Assembly: GCA_001898035.1 (NCBI GenBank)
Contig: MKRX01000026.1
Span: 41,367-105,366 of the forward strand
DNA length: 64,000 nt
Origin: Armatimonadetes bacterium 55-13
GTDB taxonomy: Bacteria > Armatimonadota > Fimbriimonadia > Fimbriimonadales > Fimbriimonadaceae
Reading direction: 5' to 3'
The position numbers and the translations under genes were made by a program. Positions 1-9,302 of this stretch are shown here, one piece after another. The notes below the pieces were generated by a model, which worked only from the letters and a program-made list of their open reading frames with translations, was not told the origin of the DNA and did no database searches. Position 1 is the stretch's first letter; every line of letters begins with the position of its first letter.

Positions 1-30
1 GAAAACAGAGGGTGATAACCCAGCTCCGCT

Positions 31-612
31 TCATGGTAAGAGATCTCCCCGTGGATTCCACCACAGAACAGTGTGAATCTCGCCGGCCTGCCTCCTGTGT
101 TTCAGTTGCCCCCCGACCGAAATCCCAATTCCGAATTTAGGCGCGTATCGAGACGCGATTGCCGCCGGATCGCTGTGGAACCAATCGCTGACCAACACCG
201 TCGCCTCCCCATACTTGGCGGTCGTCGGTACCCAGAGCTTCTCCTCCACCATGGAGCCCGCCGTCCCCGCCAGCCAGTGGTAGTTGTCCGGCAAGTGATT
301 TTTAGCAACGGCCCGACGAGGACAGGCAAACCAAAGACTCTGCGCACTGGTCAACTCGCTCGGATCGGGTGGAAGCGCCATCTGCGCCAAGGTCCCCCGG
401 TCCACCCCGCCGCCCCAATCGTTTCGATAAAGCTCGACCGCTTGCCAGATCTGCTTGAGATTTGAGGAGCATCCCGCTTGCATCGCCCGATCTTTTGCGC
501 TGGAGAGCGCCGATAGAATCAAGCTGGCCAAGATCGCCAAGATCGCGATGCAGATCAAGATCTCCAAAAGGGAAAACGCGAACCTCCGTCCCAACTTCTG
601 TACTGACACCAC
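31..612 (-). CDS. pseudopilin-like protein with type IV prepilin N-terminus
   Basis: A 193-residue protein that begins with a short basic leader (Lys6, Arg9, Arg10) followed by the FSLLEILICIAIL methylation/transmembrane helix, with the conserved Glu at +5 after the predicted cleavage before Phe. This is the N-terminus of type IV pilins and type II secretion pseudopilins, processed by a prepilin peptidase and anchored in the inner membrane. The residue before the cleavage site is Ala rather than the usual Gly. The rest, with CSSNLKQIWQAVELY just after the helix, resembles the DUF1559/H-X9-DG-type pseudopilins common in Planctomycetes and Armatimonadota but is short. The start is GTG at 612 or the next GTG at 609. 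Its role is unknown; these proteins are often highly multiplied in such genomes. Confidence 0.75.
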   Translation of the reverse strand: MVSVQKLGRRFAFSLLEILICIAILAILASLILSALSSAKDRAMQAGCSSNLKQIWQAVELYRNDWGGGVDRGTLAQMALPPDPSELTSAQSLWFACPRRAVAKNHLPDNYHWLAGTAGSMVEEKLWVPTTAKYGEATVLVSDWFHSDPAAIASRYAPKFGIGISVGGQLKHRRQAGEIHTVLWWNPRGDLLP

Positions 613-744
613 GACATCGCATTGTGCCGATCAATCGCTGAAATCCAACGTAGTCCCGCCCCCTAGAGCGACCAAATCAAGGCGGATGTCGCTCTATCGT
701 TGGAGCGCTTCATGACCACCTAAAAAACGTCAAGAAGGCTACGG

Positions 745-1539
745 TCATCGCCAAACCCACGCCTCCTTCCGTCTCCCCGAGAGCAACACTTGCTTTCCCA
801 CATCAGACGGCGCGACGCAGTCGAAGATCCCGGGGGCATACACAAGATCAATCTCGACTTTCAATCCCGGTTGAGCGCCGCCAAAAGACATCAGCGTTTT
901 CTCTGACCATCCTTGGTAATTATTTAGCGTTCCTATAATCCACTGAGAGGTAGCTTTCTCCGGTCGCTGTCGGTCCAGGGCGGGGCGAGAAGATCGGGAG
1001 CAACCCGTGTCAAAAATCGAGAAATTGAGGGATTCGTTTGCCACGGTTGCCGCAATCAGCCACCCTTCCAAATCAATCAGACCGATTTGCCAGGCGCCTT
1101 TGGTATTCCAATTCAGAACCTCTTCAAAGGAGTCCGGCTTGTATTCCCGGGAGATGAAGACCTTGTGCTTCTCATAGTCGATGAAAACATCGTGGACTCT
1201 GAAGAAGTCGCCCCCGATCAACCCATCAATGTTCATCTTGCCAAACCACTTCAGACACCAGGGATTCTTGATGGACTCCCGACCGTTGTAGAACGTCACC
1301 TCGCCCAACGTCCCCAACCGGACCTTCCGACCTTCTTCAAACGGCCCTTGGGGAAAGGCGAGCCGAATGGATGCGCCGGCTCCTGAATCCAGCAGGTAGC
1401 GGCGAGCCTCTTTTCGCCCCGATTCTTCGGCAACGATCTTGAGAATGGGAACCTGATCGACAAACTCGCAGTCCACCTCGGTCCACTTCGGAGACGCGAG
1501 CGTAGCTGCTAACGAAAGATACGAGAGGATTGCAGACAT
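745..1539 (-). CDS. retropepsin-like aspartic protease-domain protein
   Basis: A 264-residue protein with a hydrophobic N-terminus (MSAILSYLSLAATLAS) that looks like a short signal peptide. Near residue 50 it has LLDSGAGAS, matching the hydrophobic-D-[ST]-G active-site loop of retroviral-type aspartic proteases. About 60 residues later IDGLIGGDFFRVHDVFIDYE matches the second conserved stretch of this bacterial family (xxGxLGxDxL...xxDYxxxxl). A further FDTGCSRSS near residue 175 could be a second active-site-like loop, which would make this a tandem two-lobed protein. Substrate unknown. It stands alone between the pseudopilin and the isomerase-family gene. I am confident of the fold, less of proteolytic activity. 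Confidence 0.7.
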   Translation of the reverse strand: MSAILSYLSLAATLASPKWTEVDCEFVDQVPILKIVAEESGRKEARRYLLDSGAGASIRLAFPQGPFEEGRKVRLGTLGEVTFYNGRESIKNPWCLKWFGKMNIDGLIGGDFFRVHDVFIDYEKHKVFISREYKPDSFEEVLNWNTKGAWQIGLIDLEGWLIAATVANESLNFSIFDTGCSRSSRPALDRQRPEKATSQWIIGTLNNYQGWSEKTLMSFGGAQPGLKVEIDLVYAPGIFDCVAPSDVGKQVLLSGRRKEAWVWR

Positions 1540-1598
1540 ATGGATACGCCTACACTATCCTCAAACGGCGGAGAAATCAAGAACAAAAATAATCGAAG

Positions 1599-1620
1599 GG
1601 GAAGCCAACGTTGGCTTCCC
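1599..1620 (-). terminator. 22-bp perfect palindrome, probable terminator of the isomerase gene
   Basis: A perfect 11+11 palindrome (arms gggaagccaac/gttggcttccc) begins 9 bases past the stop codon of the isomerase-family gene. On the minus strand it is followed, after about 10 bases, by TTATTTTTGTT, so it could act as a rho-independent terminator. The T-run is offset, which lowers the score. Confidence 0.5.
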
Positions 1621-1628
1621 GTAAAGAA

Positions 1629-3038
1629 CTAACCGGCGTGCCAGTACGTATCCCAGCCCATGTACTTCGAGAACGCCTCGTTAACCGCCTCGGCGCTCTC
1701 CGACAGGTTGAACGCCACGTGGTGCTCGAATCCGTTCTCACAGATGTACCGAAGGAGCTTTTGCAGTTCGGGAACCTTAACCACTCCGTATCCGCCGAAC
1801 GTATTCAGCAGATCGTTGGTAAGTTCGCCTTCTCCAACGTAGGCCACGATTCGACCGTTGTAGTCGTCGGTCGAGATTCGGCAGTAGGTGAAGGAACTGG
1901 CGCGCATTCGGCCCACGATGGTGCCGTAGGTGTTCTCTTTCCCAACGGTCCCCGCGATGATCTCTTGATAGTCCATCTTCTGCTCGTTGAACACCGATTT
2001 CGGCAGGTTGGAACAGTGGAAGACGACCGCCTTATCCGGGTCGGTCCCGTAGTTGTTGTTCCAGTCCAAAAGCGCCGAGGGCATGCCTGAGGCACACTGG
2101 AGCGCGTACATTCCCACCACTCCGGCCACATCGGTCTCACAAGCGCTGGCCATCAGGCTGTTCGACATCATCGACATCAGCGTGCAAGGCACCACGCCGT
2201 AAAACTCTTCCAAAGCGGTCCAGCATTGAATCGCCGTCGCGTCGATCTCTTGATCGGTCGCCCACGTGTCGATCGCCACGCCCAACCGAGCCATCTTATC
2301 GAGGCTCTCGTCGGGGATGCCCTTGGTGTCGGTGTACTCGCGAATTCGGTCCAGCTTTTCCTTCACCGCCGAGTCCGACGAGTTCAGTTTGTTCGCCCAG
2401 CCCAGCACTTCCGAAAGGTCCAACGTGTCGACGGAAATGCCCGATTGCTCCAGAAGCTTCTCGCTATAACGAACGGTCTTAAAAGCGGTCGGTCGAGCGC
2501 CGATCGCGCCGAGTCGAGCCTTGCGAAGCGCGCGGACCGTGCGGCAAGTCGCACCGAACTTGCGGAGATCGGATCGGAAAGACTCGTTGTCCGGGTTGAC
2601 CGTGTGGAGCGTGGTAAGCGAAAACTTGATGCCGTACTGCCGGAGGTTATTGCAGGTGGACATCTTCCCGCAGAAACTGTCTCGACGATCCGCGATGGTC
2701 ATTCGCTTAGAGTCATCGTTGAACGCATGGACCAGGACCGGGACGTCCAATCCGGCGAAGCGAACCGAGTTTGCGTTCGCCCGTTCGTCGCCAAAATTCG
2801 GCAACGTAATGAGGATCCCATCGATCCGATCGCGGTTCGCGCGGAAGAGATCGCCGCAGGCCTTCGCCTCGGCCAGTGATTCGACAGAGCCACCTGGGCT
2901 GTTCGTGTCTGGCAAGACGACAACGTCAAAACCCTCTTCTTCGAGAACCTTTAGAATCTGCTTTCTTCCCTCTTCGCAAAGGTGCGCCGGGAAGAAACCT
3001 CGGTTGCCAATAACCACGCCTAACGTCGTTTTTCTCAT
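1629..3038 (-). CDS. L-fucose/L-arabinose isomerase-family protein
   Basis: A 469-residue cytosolic enzyme of the FucI/AraA fold (COG2407-type aldose-ketose isomerases). The N-terminal half has the typical alternating core (TTLGVVIGNRGFF, DGILITLPNFGDERA, DVPVLVHAF); the C-terminal half carries acidic metal-ligand candidates (CETDVAGVVGMYALQ; DWNNNYG). It is shorter than E. coli FucI (about 590 residues) and close to AraA (about 500). It is divergent from the GH51 arabinofuranosidase operon across a 100-bp gap, so conversion of released L-arabinose to L-ribulose is the simplest guess, with L-fucose to L-fuculose as the alternative given the GH29 fucosidase at 26.5 kb. Neither substrate can be read from sequence. 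ATG start at 3038. Confidence 0.75.
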   Translation of the reverse strand: MRKTTLGVVIGNRGFFPAHLCEEGRKQILKVLEEEGFDVVVLPDTNSPGGSVESLAEAKACGDLFRANRDRIDGILITLPNFGDERANANSVRFAGLDVPVLVHAFNDDSKRMTIADRRDSFCGKMSTCNNLRQYGIKFSLTTLHTVNPDNESFRSDLRKFGATCRTVRALRKARLGAIGARPTAFKTVRYSEKLLEQSGISVDTLDLSEVLGWANKLNSSDSAVKEKLDRIREYTDTKGIPDESLDKMARLGVAIDTWATDQEIDATAIQCWTALEEFYGVVPCTLMSMMSNSLMASACETDVAGVVGMYALQCASGMPSALLDWNNNYGTDPDKAVVFHCSNLPKSVFNEQKMDYQEIIAGTVGKENTYGTIVGRMRASSFTYCRISTDDYNGRIVAYVGEGELTNDLLNTFGGYGVVKVPELQKLLRYICENGFEHHVAFNLSESAEAVNEAFSKYMGWDTYWHAG

Positions 3039-3140
3039 GTTCTGAATTCCACTATAATCGACTAAACTGCCTTACATTCCAAAGGAGTTATAATCATAGC
3101 CACTTCTGCGATTAGAAGGCTAGACCAACGAGGATCAACG
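3039..3140. promoter_or_regulatory. divergent promoter region, isomerase / GH51 operon
   Basis: This 102-bp gap lies between two divergent starts. A TATAAT hexamer at 3089-3094 faces the GH51 gene. On the other strand TATAGT at 3056-3051 sits 12 bases upstream of the isomerase ATG. No convincing -35 element at standard spacing could be picked for either, so the assignment is tentative. A shared regulator binding here would co-control isomerase and hydrolase/transport genes. Confidence 0.35.
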
Positions 3141-5525
3141 ATGCTAGGCTCCCTACTTTTCCTTTCGCTCGGCCTGTCCGGCCCTACCCTCTCGACCCCT
3201 GTCCAATCTCAGGCTGAGTGGACTGTCTATTGTAATCAGCCGACGATCAAGGTTAGCCCAGACTTGTTCGGAATCTTCTTCGAAGAGATCAATTGTGCGG
3301 GAGATGGCGGGTTATATGCCGAGTTGGTCCGCAACCGCTCCTTCGAAGACGCTCCCCGCCCAGATCACTGGTCCGCCCCTGCCGGCGGCACGATCTCGTT
3401 AGATTCCGCCCAACCCGCCACTAGCTTTAACCAAAAATCGCTCAAGGTGGAAGTAAACGTCCCCGGCTCCGCCGGTTACCCAGTGAGCAATGAAGGCTAT
3501 TGGGGAATGGACATCGAGCGTGGCAAGTCTTACCGACTTAGTTTCCGCTGCCGCGCTGCCAGTCCCATGCCGCAGGGATTGACCCTGAACCTCGAATCTT
3601 CAACCGGAGCCGTCCTCGCCACCAGCAAAGTCAGCCCGAAGATCGGCGGCTGGAATGAATACAAGGCCACTCTCCGCGCCACCAAATCCGACCCCAAGGC
3701 CAAGCTCGTACTCCGAGCCCGAGACAAGAGCACCTATTGGCTGGACATGGTTTCTCTTTTCCCGTCCGATACCTTCAAAGGACGGGCCAACGGCATGCGC
3801 CCGGATCTGGCCAAGAAACTAAACGACCTTAAACCCTCCTTCCTCCGCTTCCCCGGCGGATGCTGGGTCGAGGGTGACACCATGGCGCTCTCTCAGCGAT
3901 GGAAGCAAACCGTCGGTGCGCAGATCGAGCGACGCACCCAACCCAATATCTGGCGGTATATGTCCACCAATGGCATGGGCTATCACGAGTATCTGCAACT
4001 CTGCGAAGACCTCGGCGCCGCCCCCATGTTCGTGATCAACTGCGGCATGTCTCACAAAGAGGTCGTGCCGATGGACAAGATGGATGAGTACGTCCAAGAC
4101 GCTCTGGACGCCATCGAATACGCCAATGGCCCCGTCACTTCCAAGTGGGGCGCCCTCCGCGCCAAGAACGGACACCCCAAGCCCTTCAATCTCAAGTATC
4201 TGGAAATCGGAAACGAGAACGGTGGCCCTGCCTATGAAGAGCGTTACGGCCTGATCTGGCGAGCGGTGAAGAAGAAGTACCCCAACATCATCACCATCGC
4301 CAACCTCTGGGGTGGGACTCCCAAGAAGACGCCCATCGAGGTCCTCGACGAGCACTACTATTACGCGCCCACCTTCTTCATCCAGAACGCAGACCGCTAC
4401 GACACCTACGACCGCAAGGGTCCCAAGATTTACGTCGGCGAATACGCAGTTACCCAAGGCTGCGGCCAAGGCAACCTGATCGCCGCCCTTGGCGAAGCCG
4501 CCTTCATGACCGGGATGGAGCGAAACTCGGACATCGTGGTCATGGCCAGCTACGCCCCGCTCTTCGCGAACGTGAACCTCAAGGCGTGGAATCCCGACCT
4601 CATCTGCTTCGATTCCAGCCGATCCTACGGTATCCCCTCCTACTACATCCAAAAGATGTTCAGCCAAAACCGGCCCACCCGCATGGTCAAGACAGATCTG
4701 AAGAGGCCGGAACCGTTCCGAGAGAAGTTCCCCACCGGCGGCGTCGGCGTGGGCACCTGGAGTACCCAGTCCGAATACAAAGACATCAAGGTCACCCAGG
4801 GCGATAAGGTCCTCTTCGAAAGCAAAGATGGCTCCGAACTCAAGCCGCAAACCGGCGACTGGAAAGTGGTAGATGGCGCGCTCCGGCAAACCGGCGGCGG
4901 CAATGGCACCCGCGCCTACTTCGGCGATTCCACCTGGCACAACTACACCCTGACCCTCAAGGCTCGGAAGATCTCCGGCGCGGAGGGATTCCTCATCTCC
5001 GTCGCCCACCGAGACCAAGACAACTACATCTGGTGGAACATCGGCGGTTGGAACAACACCCAAGGCGCATTAGAACTCGGCGTCAAGGGAGACAAGACCC
5101 TCATCGGTCGGCAGGTGGACAGCAAGGTGGAAACCGGCCGCTGGTACGACCTGAAAATGGAATTCACCGACGAGCGGATCAAGTGCTGGCAAGACGGCAA
5201 ACTGATTTACGATCAGGCGGTCCCCACCACTCAAACGTTCCACGCCAGCGCGGGCATCGATGAAAAGACCGGAGAGACCATTCTCAAGGTCGTTAACGCA
5301 GGTTCTCGTCCAGTGAGCGCGAATGTGGCCTTGAAAGGCATGCACAATGCGCGCATCACGGACGCGGAGGTGCTAACCTCGGGAGACCCGATGGATGAGA
5401 ACACGTTGGATAACCCCAACAAGGTCAGCCCCAAAAAGGTGCAAGTAAAGGTCGCCGGTGACCAAATTCAACATCTTTTCCCGGCTTACTCATTCACTTT
5501 GATTCGGCTTAAAGGAACAAAATGA
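3141..5525 (+). CDS. secreted GH51 alpha-L-arabinofuranosidase with inserted sugar-binding-type domain
   Basis: A 794-residue exported enzyme that should remove terminal alpha-L-arabinofuranose from polysaccharides or glycoproteins. Signal peptide at residues 1-24. FGIFFEEINCAGDGGLYAEL (about 43-62) is the typical GH51 start; a beta-sandwich CBM-like stretch (about 70-205) follows; the (beta/alpha)8 barrel runs from about 220 to 530. The acid/base is Glu359 (YLEIGNENG) and the nucleophile Glu434 (IYVGEYAV). After the barrel, residues about 535-690 (YKDIKVTQG ... WYDLKMEFTDERIKCWQDGKLIYDQ) resemble a LamG/DUF1080-type jelly roll. The normal GH51 C-terminal beta-domain seems to resume after it (TGETILKVVNAGSRPVSANV), so the extra domain is an insertion. 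First gene of a five-gene operon; its TGA overlaps the next ATG. Confidence 0.9.
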   Translation: MLGSLLFLSLGLSGPTLSTPVQSQAEWTVYCNQPTIKVSPDLFGIFFEEINCAGDGGLYAELVRNRSFEDAPRPDHWSAPAGGTISLDSAQPATSFNQKSLKVEVNVPGSAGYPVSNEGYWGMDIERGKSYRLSFRCRAASPMPQGLTLNLESSTGAVLATSKVSPKIGGWNEYKATLRATKSDPKAKLVLRARDKSTYWLDMVSLFPSDTFKGRANGMRPDLAKKLNDLKPSFLRFPGGCWVEGDTMALSQRWKQTVGAQIERRTQPNIWRYMSTNGMGYHEYLQLCEDLGAAPMFVINCGMSHKEVVPMDKMDEYVQDALDAIEYANGPVTSKWGALRAKNGHPKPFNLKYLEIGNENGGPAYEERYGLIWRAVKKKYPNIITIANLWGGTPKKTPIEVLDEHYYYAPTFFIQNADRYDTYDRKGPKIYVGEYAVTQGCGQGNLIAALGEAAFMTGMERNSDIVVMASYAPLFANVNLKAWNPDLICFDSSRSYGIPSYYIQKMFSQNRPTRMVKTDLKRPEPFREKFPTGGVGVGTWSTQSEYKDIKVTQGDKVLFESKDGSELKPQTGDWKVVDGALRQTGGGNGTRAYFGDSTWHNYTLTLKARKISGAEGFLISVAHRDQDNYIWWNIGGWNNTQGALELGVKGDKTLIGRQVDSKVETGRWYDLKMEFTDERIKCWQDGKLIYDQAVPTTQTFHASAGIDEKTGETILKVVNAGSRPVSANVALKGMHNARITDAEVLTSGDPMDENTLDNPNKVSPKKVQVKVAGDQIQHLFPAYSFTLIRLKGTK

Positions 5526-7789
5526 ACTTAGGTCTAGTTGGCATCGTCGCCGGACTCCTCACTATGAACGTATTAAACGCCGATGCCGCACAGAGCATCC
5601 CTCGCCCCGAGCATCCTCGGCCCGATATGGAACGGGCGGAGTGGCTCAATCTGAATGGCTCCTGGGAGTTCGCCGAGACCGACGACTCCAAAGACACCAG
5701 CTTCCTCACCAAGTCCAATTACCCGGACAAGATCCTCGTCCCCTTTTGTCGGGAGAGCGAGCTTTCCGGGCTGAACCGAAAGGGCTTCGTCAAGAACGTT
5801 TGGTATCGGCGCAACTTTGCCCGACCGAAGAACTGGAAGACGTCTCGCACCATCCTCCACATCGGCGCGTGCGACTGGCTCACCACCGTCTGGGTTAACG
5901 GGCACCAGGTCGGCCAGCACACCGGTGGATCGGTCGCCTTCGGGTTCGAAATCACCCAGTACCTCAAGCCCGGCGACAACACCGTCATCGTTCACGCCTT
6001 CGATGACACCAAGAGCGGCCTCCAGGCCCTCGGCAAGCAGTGTACGGAAGAAAAGAGTTTCGGCTGTCTCTACACCCGAACCACCGGCATCTGGCAGACC
6101 GTTTGGCTGGAAGGCGTCGGCGCCAGTTACCTGAATGGCGTTCGAATCGAGCCGGACGTGGCCGGATCGCAGTTCCTGATCACCGCCGAAGTCGCCAACG
6201 CCCTCCCCGGACAGAAAGTTCATGCCGTCGTCAAAGCTGGCGGCAAGACCGTTGCCGAAGCCGAGACCACCGCAGACTGGCGCAACGGCAAGATGGTGGT
6301 CCCCATCTCCAAGCCCCGCCTCTGGTCCATCGAAGATCCGTTCCTTTACGACGTCGAACTCAGTGTCCGCCAGAACGGCAAGACGGTCGATACCCTCAAG
6401 ACTTATGCGGGGATGCGCTCCATCACCATTGACGGCCACGCCATCCTGATCAACGGCAAGCCCGTGTTCCAGCGACTCGTCTTGGACCAAGGCTTCTATC
6501 CGGACGGAATCTGGACCGCCCCCAGCGCCGAGGCCCTGAAGCACGATATCGAACTTTCGATGGCCGCCGGTTTCAATGGGGCGCGACTCCACCAAAAGGT
6601 GTTCGAACCCCGATTCCTGTACTTGGCCGACAAGATGGGCTACTTGGTCTGGGGCGAGTTCCCGAACTGGGGTCTGAACTACGCCGACCCGCGCATCAAC
6701 CTCCCCGTCCTCGACGAGTGGAACGAGATAGTTCGCCGAGACCGCAACCACCCCAGCGTGGTTGGCTGGTGTCCCTTCAATGAATCGGCAGACTCGGCCG
6801 GTCCTATCCAAAACGCCACCGTTGCCCTAACTCGACAGTTGGATCCGTCCCGACCGATTATCGACAGTAGCGGCTGGACGCACACCGTTGCCAATCCAGA
6901 AGTCCTGGATGCCCACGACTACGACCAGAACCCCGCCACCTTCCGAGATCGCTGGATGCGGTACTTCCAAGGCGACGGCCTGCCCCCGCAGTACGGCCAG
7001 AAGCCAAAGGTTGGCGTTCCGTTCATGGTCAGTGAATACGGCGGGATTGGCTGGGCCACCGGCGAAGGCTGGGGCTATGGCAATTCGCCCAAGACCCTGG
7101 AAGAGTTCTACACCCGGTTTGAAGGACTGGGCGACGCCCTCCTGGATAACCCGAACATGTTCGGCTTCTGCTACACCCAGCTCACCGACGTTGAGCAAGA
7201 GCGAAACGGCGTTTACACGTACGACCGCAAGCCCAAGTTCGATGTCAAAAAGCTCCACGCCGCTCTCTCCAAGAAGGCCGCGTTTGAAAAAGGCGTTTCC
7301 GCCAGCACGAACAAAGCCATGACCTGGACCACTGTCGTCGGTTCCGCTCGTGACGGCTCCCTTGCCAAAGACTGGCAGTACACCACCGAGAAGCCCGCCG
7401 AGGACTGGTTCAAGCCCGAGTTCAACTCCACCAGTTGGAAGTCCGCGCCAGGCGGATTCGGGAACAAGGACAACGCGGAAAAGACCAAGTGGACCACGTC
7501 GGACATCTGGCTCCGCCAGTCCTTCGACTACGAGCCCATCACCTTTGAGCGGGGTCTGATCGCCATTCACTACGATAACGCCGCCCAGATCTACATCAAT
7601 GGCGCGCTCGTGTGGGCGGCTGAGGAAGGGACCTGGAATGACGGCTATGACGGCATGGAAGTCACCGCCGCGCTCCGCAAGGCGCTGAAGAAAGGCAAGA
7701 ACGTCGTCGCCGTCCACTGTCACCAAAACGACGGCGGACAATTCATCGACCTCGGCATCCTCCTCGGCTCGAGTGGAAATAAGGAGTAA
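5522..7789 (+). CDS. secreted glycoside hydrolase family 2 protein
   Basis: A 755-residue exported GH2 enzyme (beta-galactosidase/beta-glucuronidase superfamily). Signal peptide about 1-23. Jelly-roll sugar-binding domain at about 35-190 (LNLNGSWEFAE; VWYRRNFARP; CDWLTTVWVNGHQVGQHTGG), immunoglobulin-like domain about 195-300, TIM barrel about 305-590. Acid/base Glu421 in CPFNES and nucleophile Glu505 in FMVSEYGG. A second galactose-binding-like beta-sandwich at about 630-755 (WLRQSF...AAQIYINGALVW) forms the C-terminus. GH2 covers several specificities, and beta-galactosidase, glucuronidase and others cannot be told apart here. Start and upstream stop overlap as ATGA, so it is translationally coupled to the arabinofuranosidase and probably acts on the same material. 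Confidence 0.88.
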   Translation: MNLGLVGIVAGLLTMNVLNADAAQSIPRPEHPRPDMERAEWLNLNGSWEFAETDDSKDTSFLTKSNYPDKILVPFCRESELSGLNRKGFVKNVWYRRNFARPKNWKTSRTILHIGACDWLTTVWVNGHQVGQHTGGSVAFGFEITQYLKPGDNTVIVHAFDDTKSGLQALGKQCTEEKSFGCLYTRTTGIWQTVWLEGVGASYLNGVRIEPDVAGSQFLITAEVANALPGQKVHAVVKAGGKTVAEAETTADWRNGKMVVPISKPRLWSIEDPFLYDVELSVRQNGKTVDTLKTYAGMRSITIDGHAILINGKPVFQRLVLDQGFYPDGIWTAPSAEALKHDIELSMAAGFNGARLHQKVFEPRFLYLADKMGYLVWGEFPNWGLNYADPRINLPVLDEWNEIVRRDRNHPSVVGWCPFNESADSAGPIQNATVALTRQLDPSRPIIDSSGWTHTVANPEVLDAHDYDQNPATFRDRWMRYFQGDGLPPQYGQKPKVGVPFMVSEYGGIGWATGEGWGYGNSPKTLEEFYTRFEGLGDALLDNPNMFGFCYTQLTDVEQERNGVYTYDRKPKFDVKKLHAALSKKAAFEKGVSASTNKAMTWTTVVGSARDGSLAKDWQYTTEKPAEDWFKPEFNSTSWKSAPGGFGNKDNAEKTKWTTSDIWLRQSFDYEPITFERGLIAIHYDNAAQIYINGALVWAAEEGTWNDGYDGMEVTAALRKALKKGKNVVAVHCHQNDGGQFIDLGILLGSSGNKE

Positions 7790-7805
7790 TAGGAACCGAC
7801 CTTCT

Positions 7806-9302
7806 ATGGCCGAACTACTTCAATTAAGAAACATCCAGAAATCCTTTCCGGGTGTCAAGGCCCTCGACGGCGTGAGCTTCACGGTTCGCGCCGGCGAGGT
7901 TCACGCGTTAATGGGAGAGAACGGCGCTGGCAAGAGCACCTTGATCAAGGTCATGACCGGCGTCCACACCCTCGATAGCGGCGAGATTCTGCTGGAAGGC
8001 AAACCCATCCAGATCAAGTCTCCACAGGACGCCGTGAGCCAAGGCATCAGCACCGTCTATCAAGAGGTCAACCTGGTGCCCAACCTGTCCTTGGCCGAGA
8101 ACATTTGTCTTGGGCGAGAGTCCGCCGGGTTCACCGGTATCAAGTGGAAAGAGGTTAAAGAGCGCGCCGAGCGAGCCATGGCCCGGCTCGGCTTGAACGT
8201 TGACGTTCGCCGACCGCTCGGGAGTTTCTCCATCGCCATCCAACAGATGGCCGCCATTGCCCGCGCTCTGGACGTCGACGCCAAGGTACTCGTGCTGGAC
8301 GAGCCCACTTCCAGCTTGGACCGAGACGAAGTCAAACAGCTTTTCGAGGCGATCACCAAACTCAAGAACGAGGGCATGGGGATCGTCTTCGTCACTCATT
8401 TCCTCGATCAGGTTTACGCCGTCTCCGACCACATTACGGTTCTACGTAACGGCAACAACGTGGGAGACGCGCCCATCGACCAACTTCCCCGCCTCGAACT
8501 TGTCTCAATGATGATCGGTCGCGATGCGTCGGCCCTCGAATCGGAGCGAGTCGCCAAAGACCCCATCCAATCCACCTCCTTCATCGAAACCCAAGACATG
8601 GGTCATAGCGGTAGCGTGGAGGGCGTCAATTTCACCATCGGTAGCGGCGAGGTCCTCGGCTTGGCCGGATTGCTCGGCTCGGGCAGAACGGAAACGGTGC
8701 GGCTTCTTTACGGGATCGATAGCGCCAATCACGGAGAACTGAAAATCGACGGTCGCTCCGCATCCGGTCACAAGACTTCCAAGGCCATCGCCTCCGGCTT
8801 TGGGCTCTGCCCCGAGGACCGTAAGCTGGAAGGAATTCTGCCCGATCTTAGCGTCCGCGAGAACCTCACCATCGTGCTTCAAGCCCGTCAAGGTTGGTTC
8901 CGCAAACTCAGCCGGTCCAAGCAGGACGAGATTGTTCAAGTCTTCATCGACAGCCTGCGCATCAAGACCGCCAGCCCGGAGACGCCGATTAAGAACCTTA
9001 GCGGCGGGAACCAGCAGAAGGTTATCCTCGCCCGATGGCTCGCCGCGAACCCCCGTCTACTCCTCCTCGACGAGCCGACTCGCGGAATCGACGTTGGCGC
9101 CAAGTTTGAGATTTCTGCCCTCATCGAGAAGCTTCGAAAAGAGGGAATGGCGTTCGTATTCGTCTCTTCCGAATTGGAAGAAGTCGTTCGAAGCTGCACC
9201 AAGATCGCCGTCATGCGGGATAGAAAGATGGTCGGCATGTTGACCGGAGAAGAAGCCAGTGAAGAGAAAGTCATGTCCATGATCGCCGGAGGCGAAGCTT
9301 GA
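7806..9302 (+). CDS. sugar ABC transporter ATP-binding protein (RbsA/MglA/YtfR type)
   Basis: A 498-residue protein with two fused ABC ATPase domains, the CUT2 layout that powers import of monosaccharides. Domain 1: Walker A GENGAGKST (about residues 35-43), Walker B VLVLDEPTS, degenerate signature FSIAIQQMA. Domain 2: degenerate Walker A LLGSGRTET, intact signature LSGGNQQK, Walker B LLLLDEPTRGID. The asymmetry of one good and one poor P-loop is normal for CUT2 ATPases. The ATG at 7806 fits the family start (AELLQLRNIQKSFPGVKALDG) with AGGA at 7791-7794; a GTG at 7773 inside the previous gene would add 11 atypical residues. Follows the GH2 gene by 16 bases and is followed by two permeases. 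Confidence 0.92.
   Translation: MAELLQLRNIQKSFPGVKALDGVSFTVRAGEVHALMGENGAGKSTLIKVMTGVHTLDSGEILLEGKPIQIKSPQDAVSQGISTVYQEVNLVPNLSLAENICLGRESAGFTGIKWKEVKERAERAMARLGLNVDVRRPLGSFSIAIQQMAAIARALDVDAKVLVLDEPTSSLDRDEVKQLFEAITKLKNEGMGIVFVTHFLDQVYAVSDHITVLRNGNNVGDAPIDQLPRLELVSMMIGRDASALESERVAKDPIQSTSFIETQDMGHSGSVEGVNFTIGSGEVLGLAGLLGSGRTETVRLLYGIDSANHGELKIDGRSASGHKTSKAIASGFGLCPEDRKLEGILPDLSVRENLTIVLQARQGWFRKLSRSKQDEIVQVFIDSLRIKTASPETPIKNLSGGNQQKVILARWLAANPRLLLLDEPTRGIDVGAKFEISALIEKLRKEGMAFVFVSSELEEVVRSCTKIAVMRDRKMVGMLTGEEASEEKVMSMIAGGEA

Noticed and set aside
3819-5063. Long minus-strand open frame (414 codons) opposite the GH51 gene
   Set aside because: It is a shadow of the G+C-rich coding strand, with repetitive Val/Gly/Asp composition and no family features.
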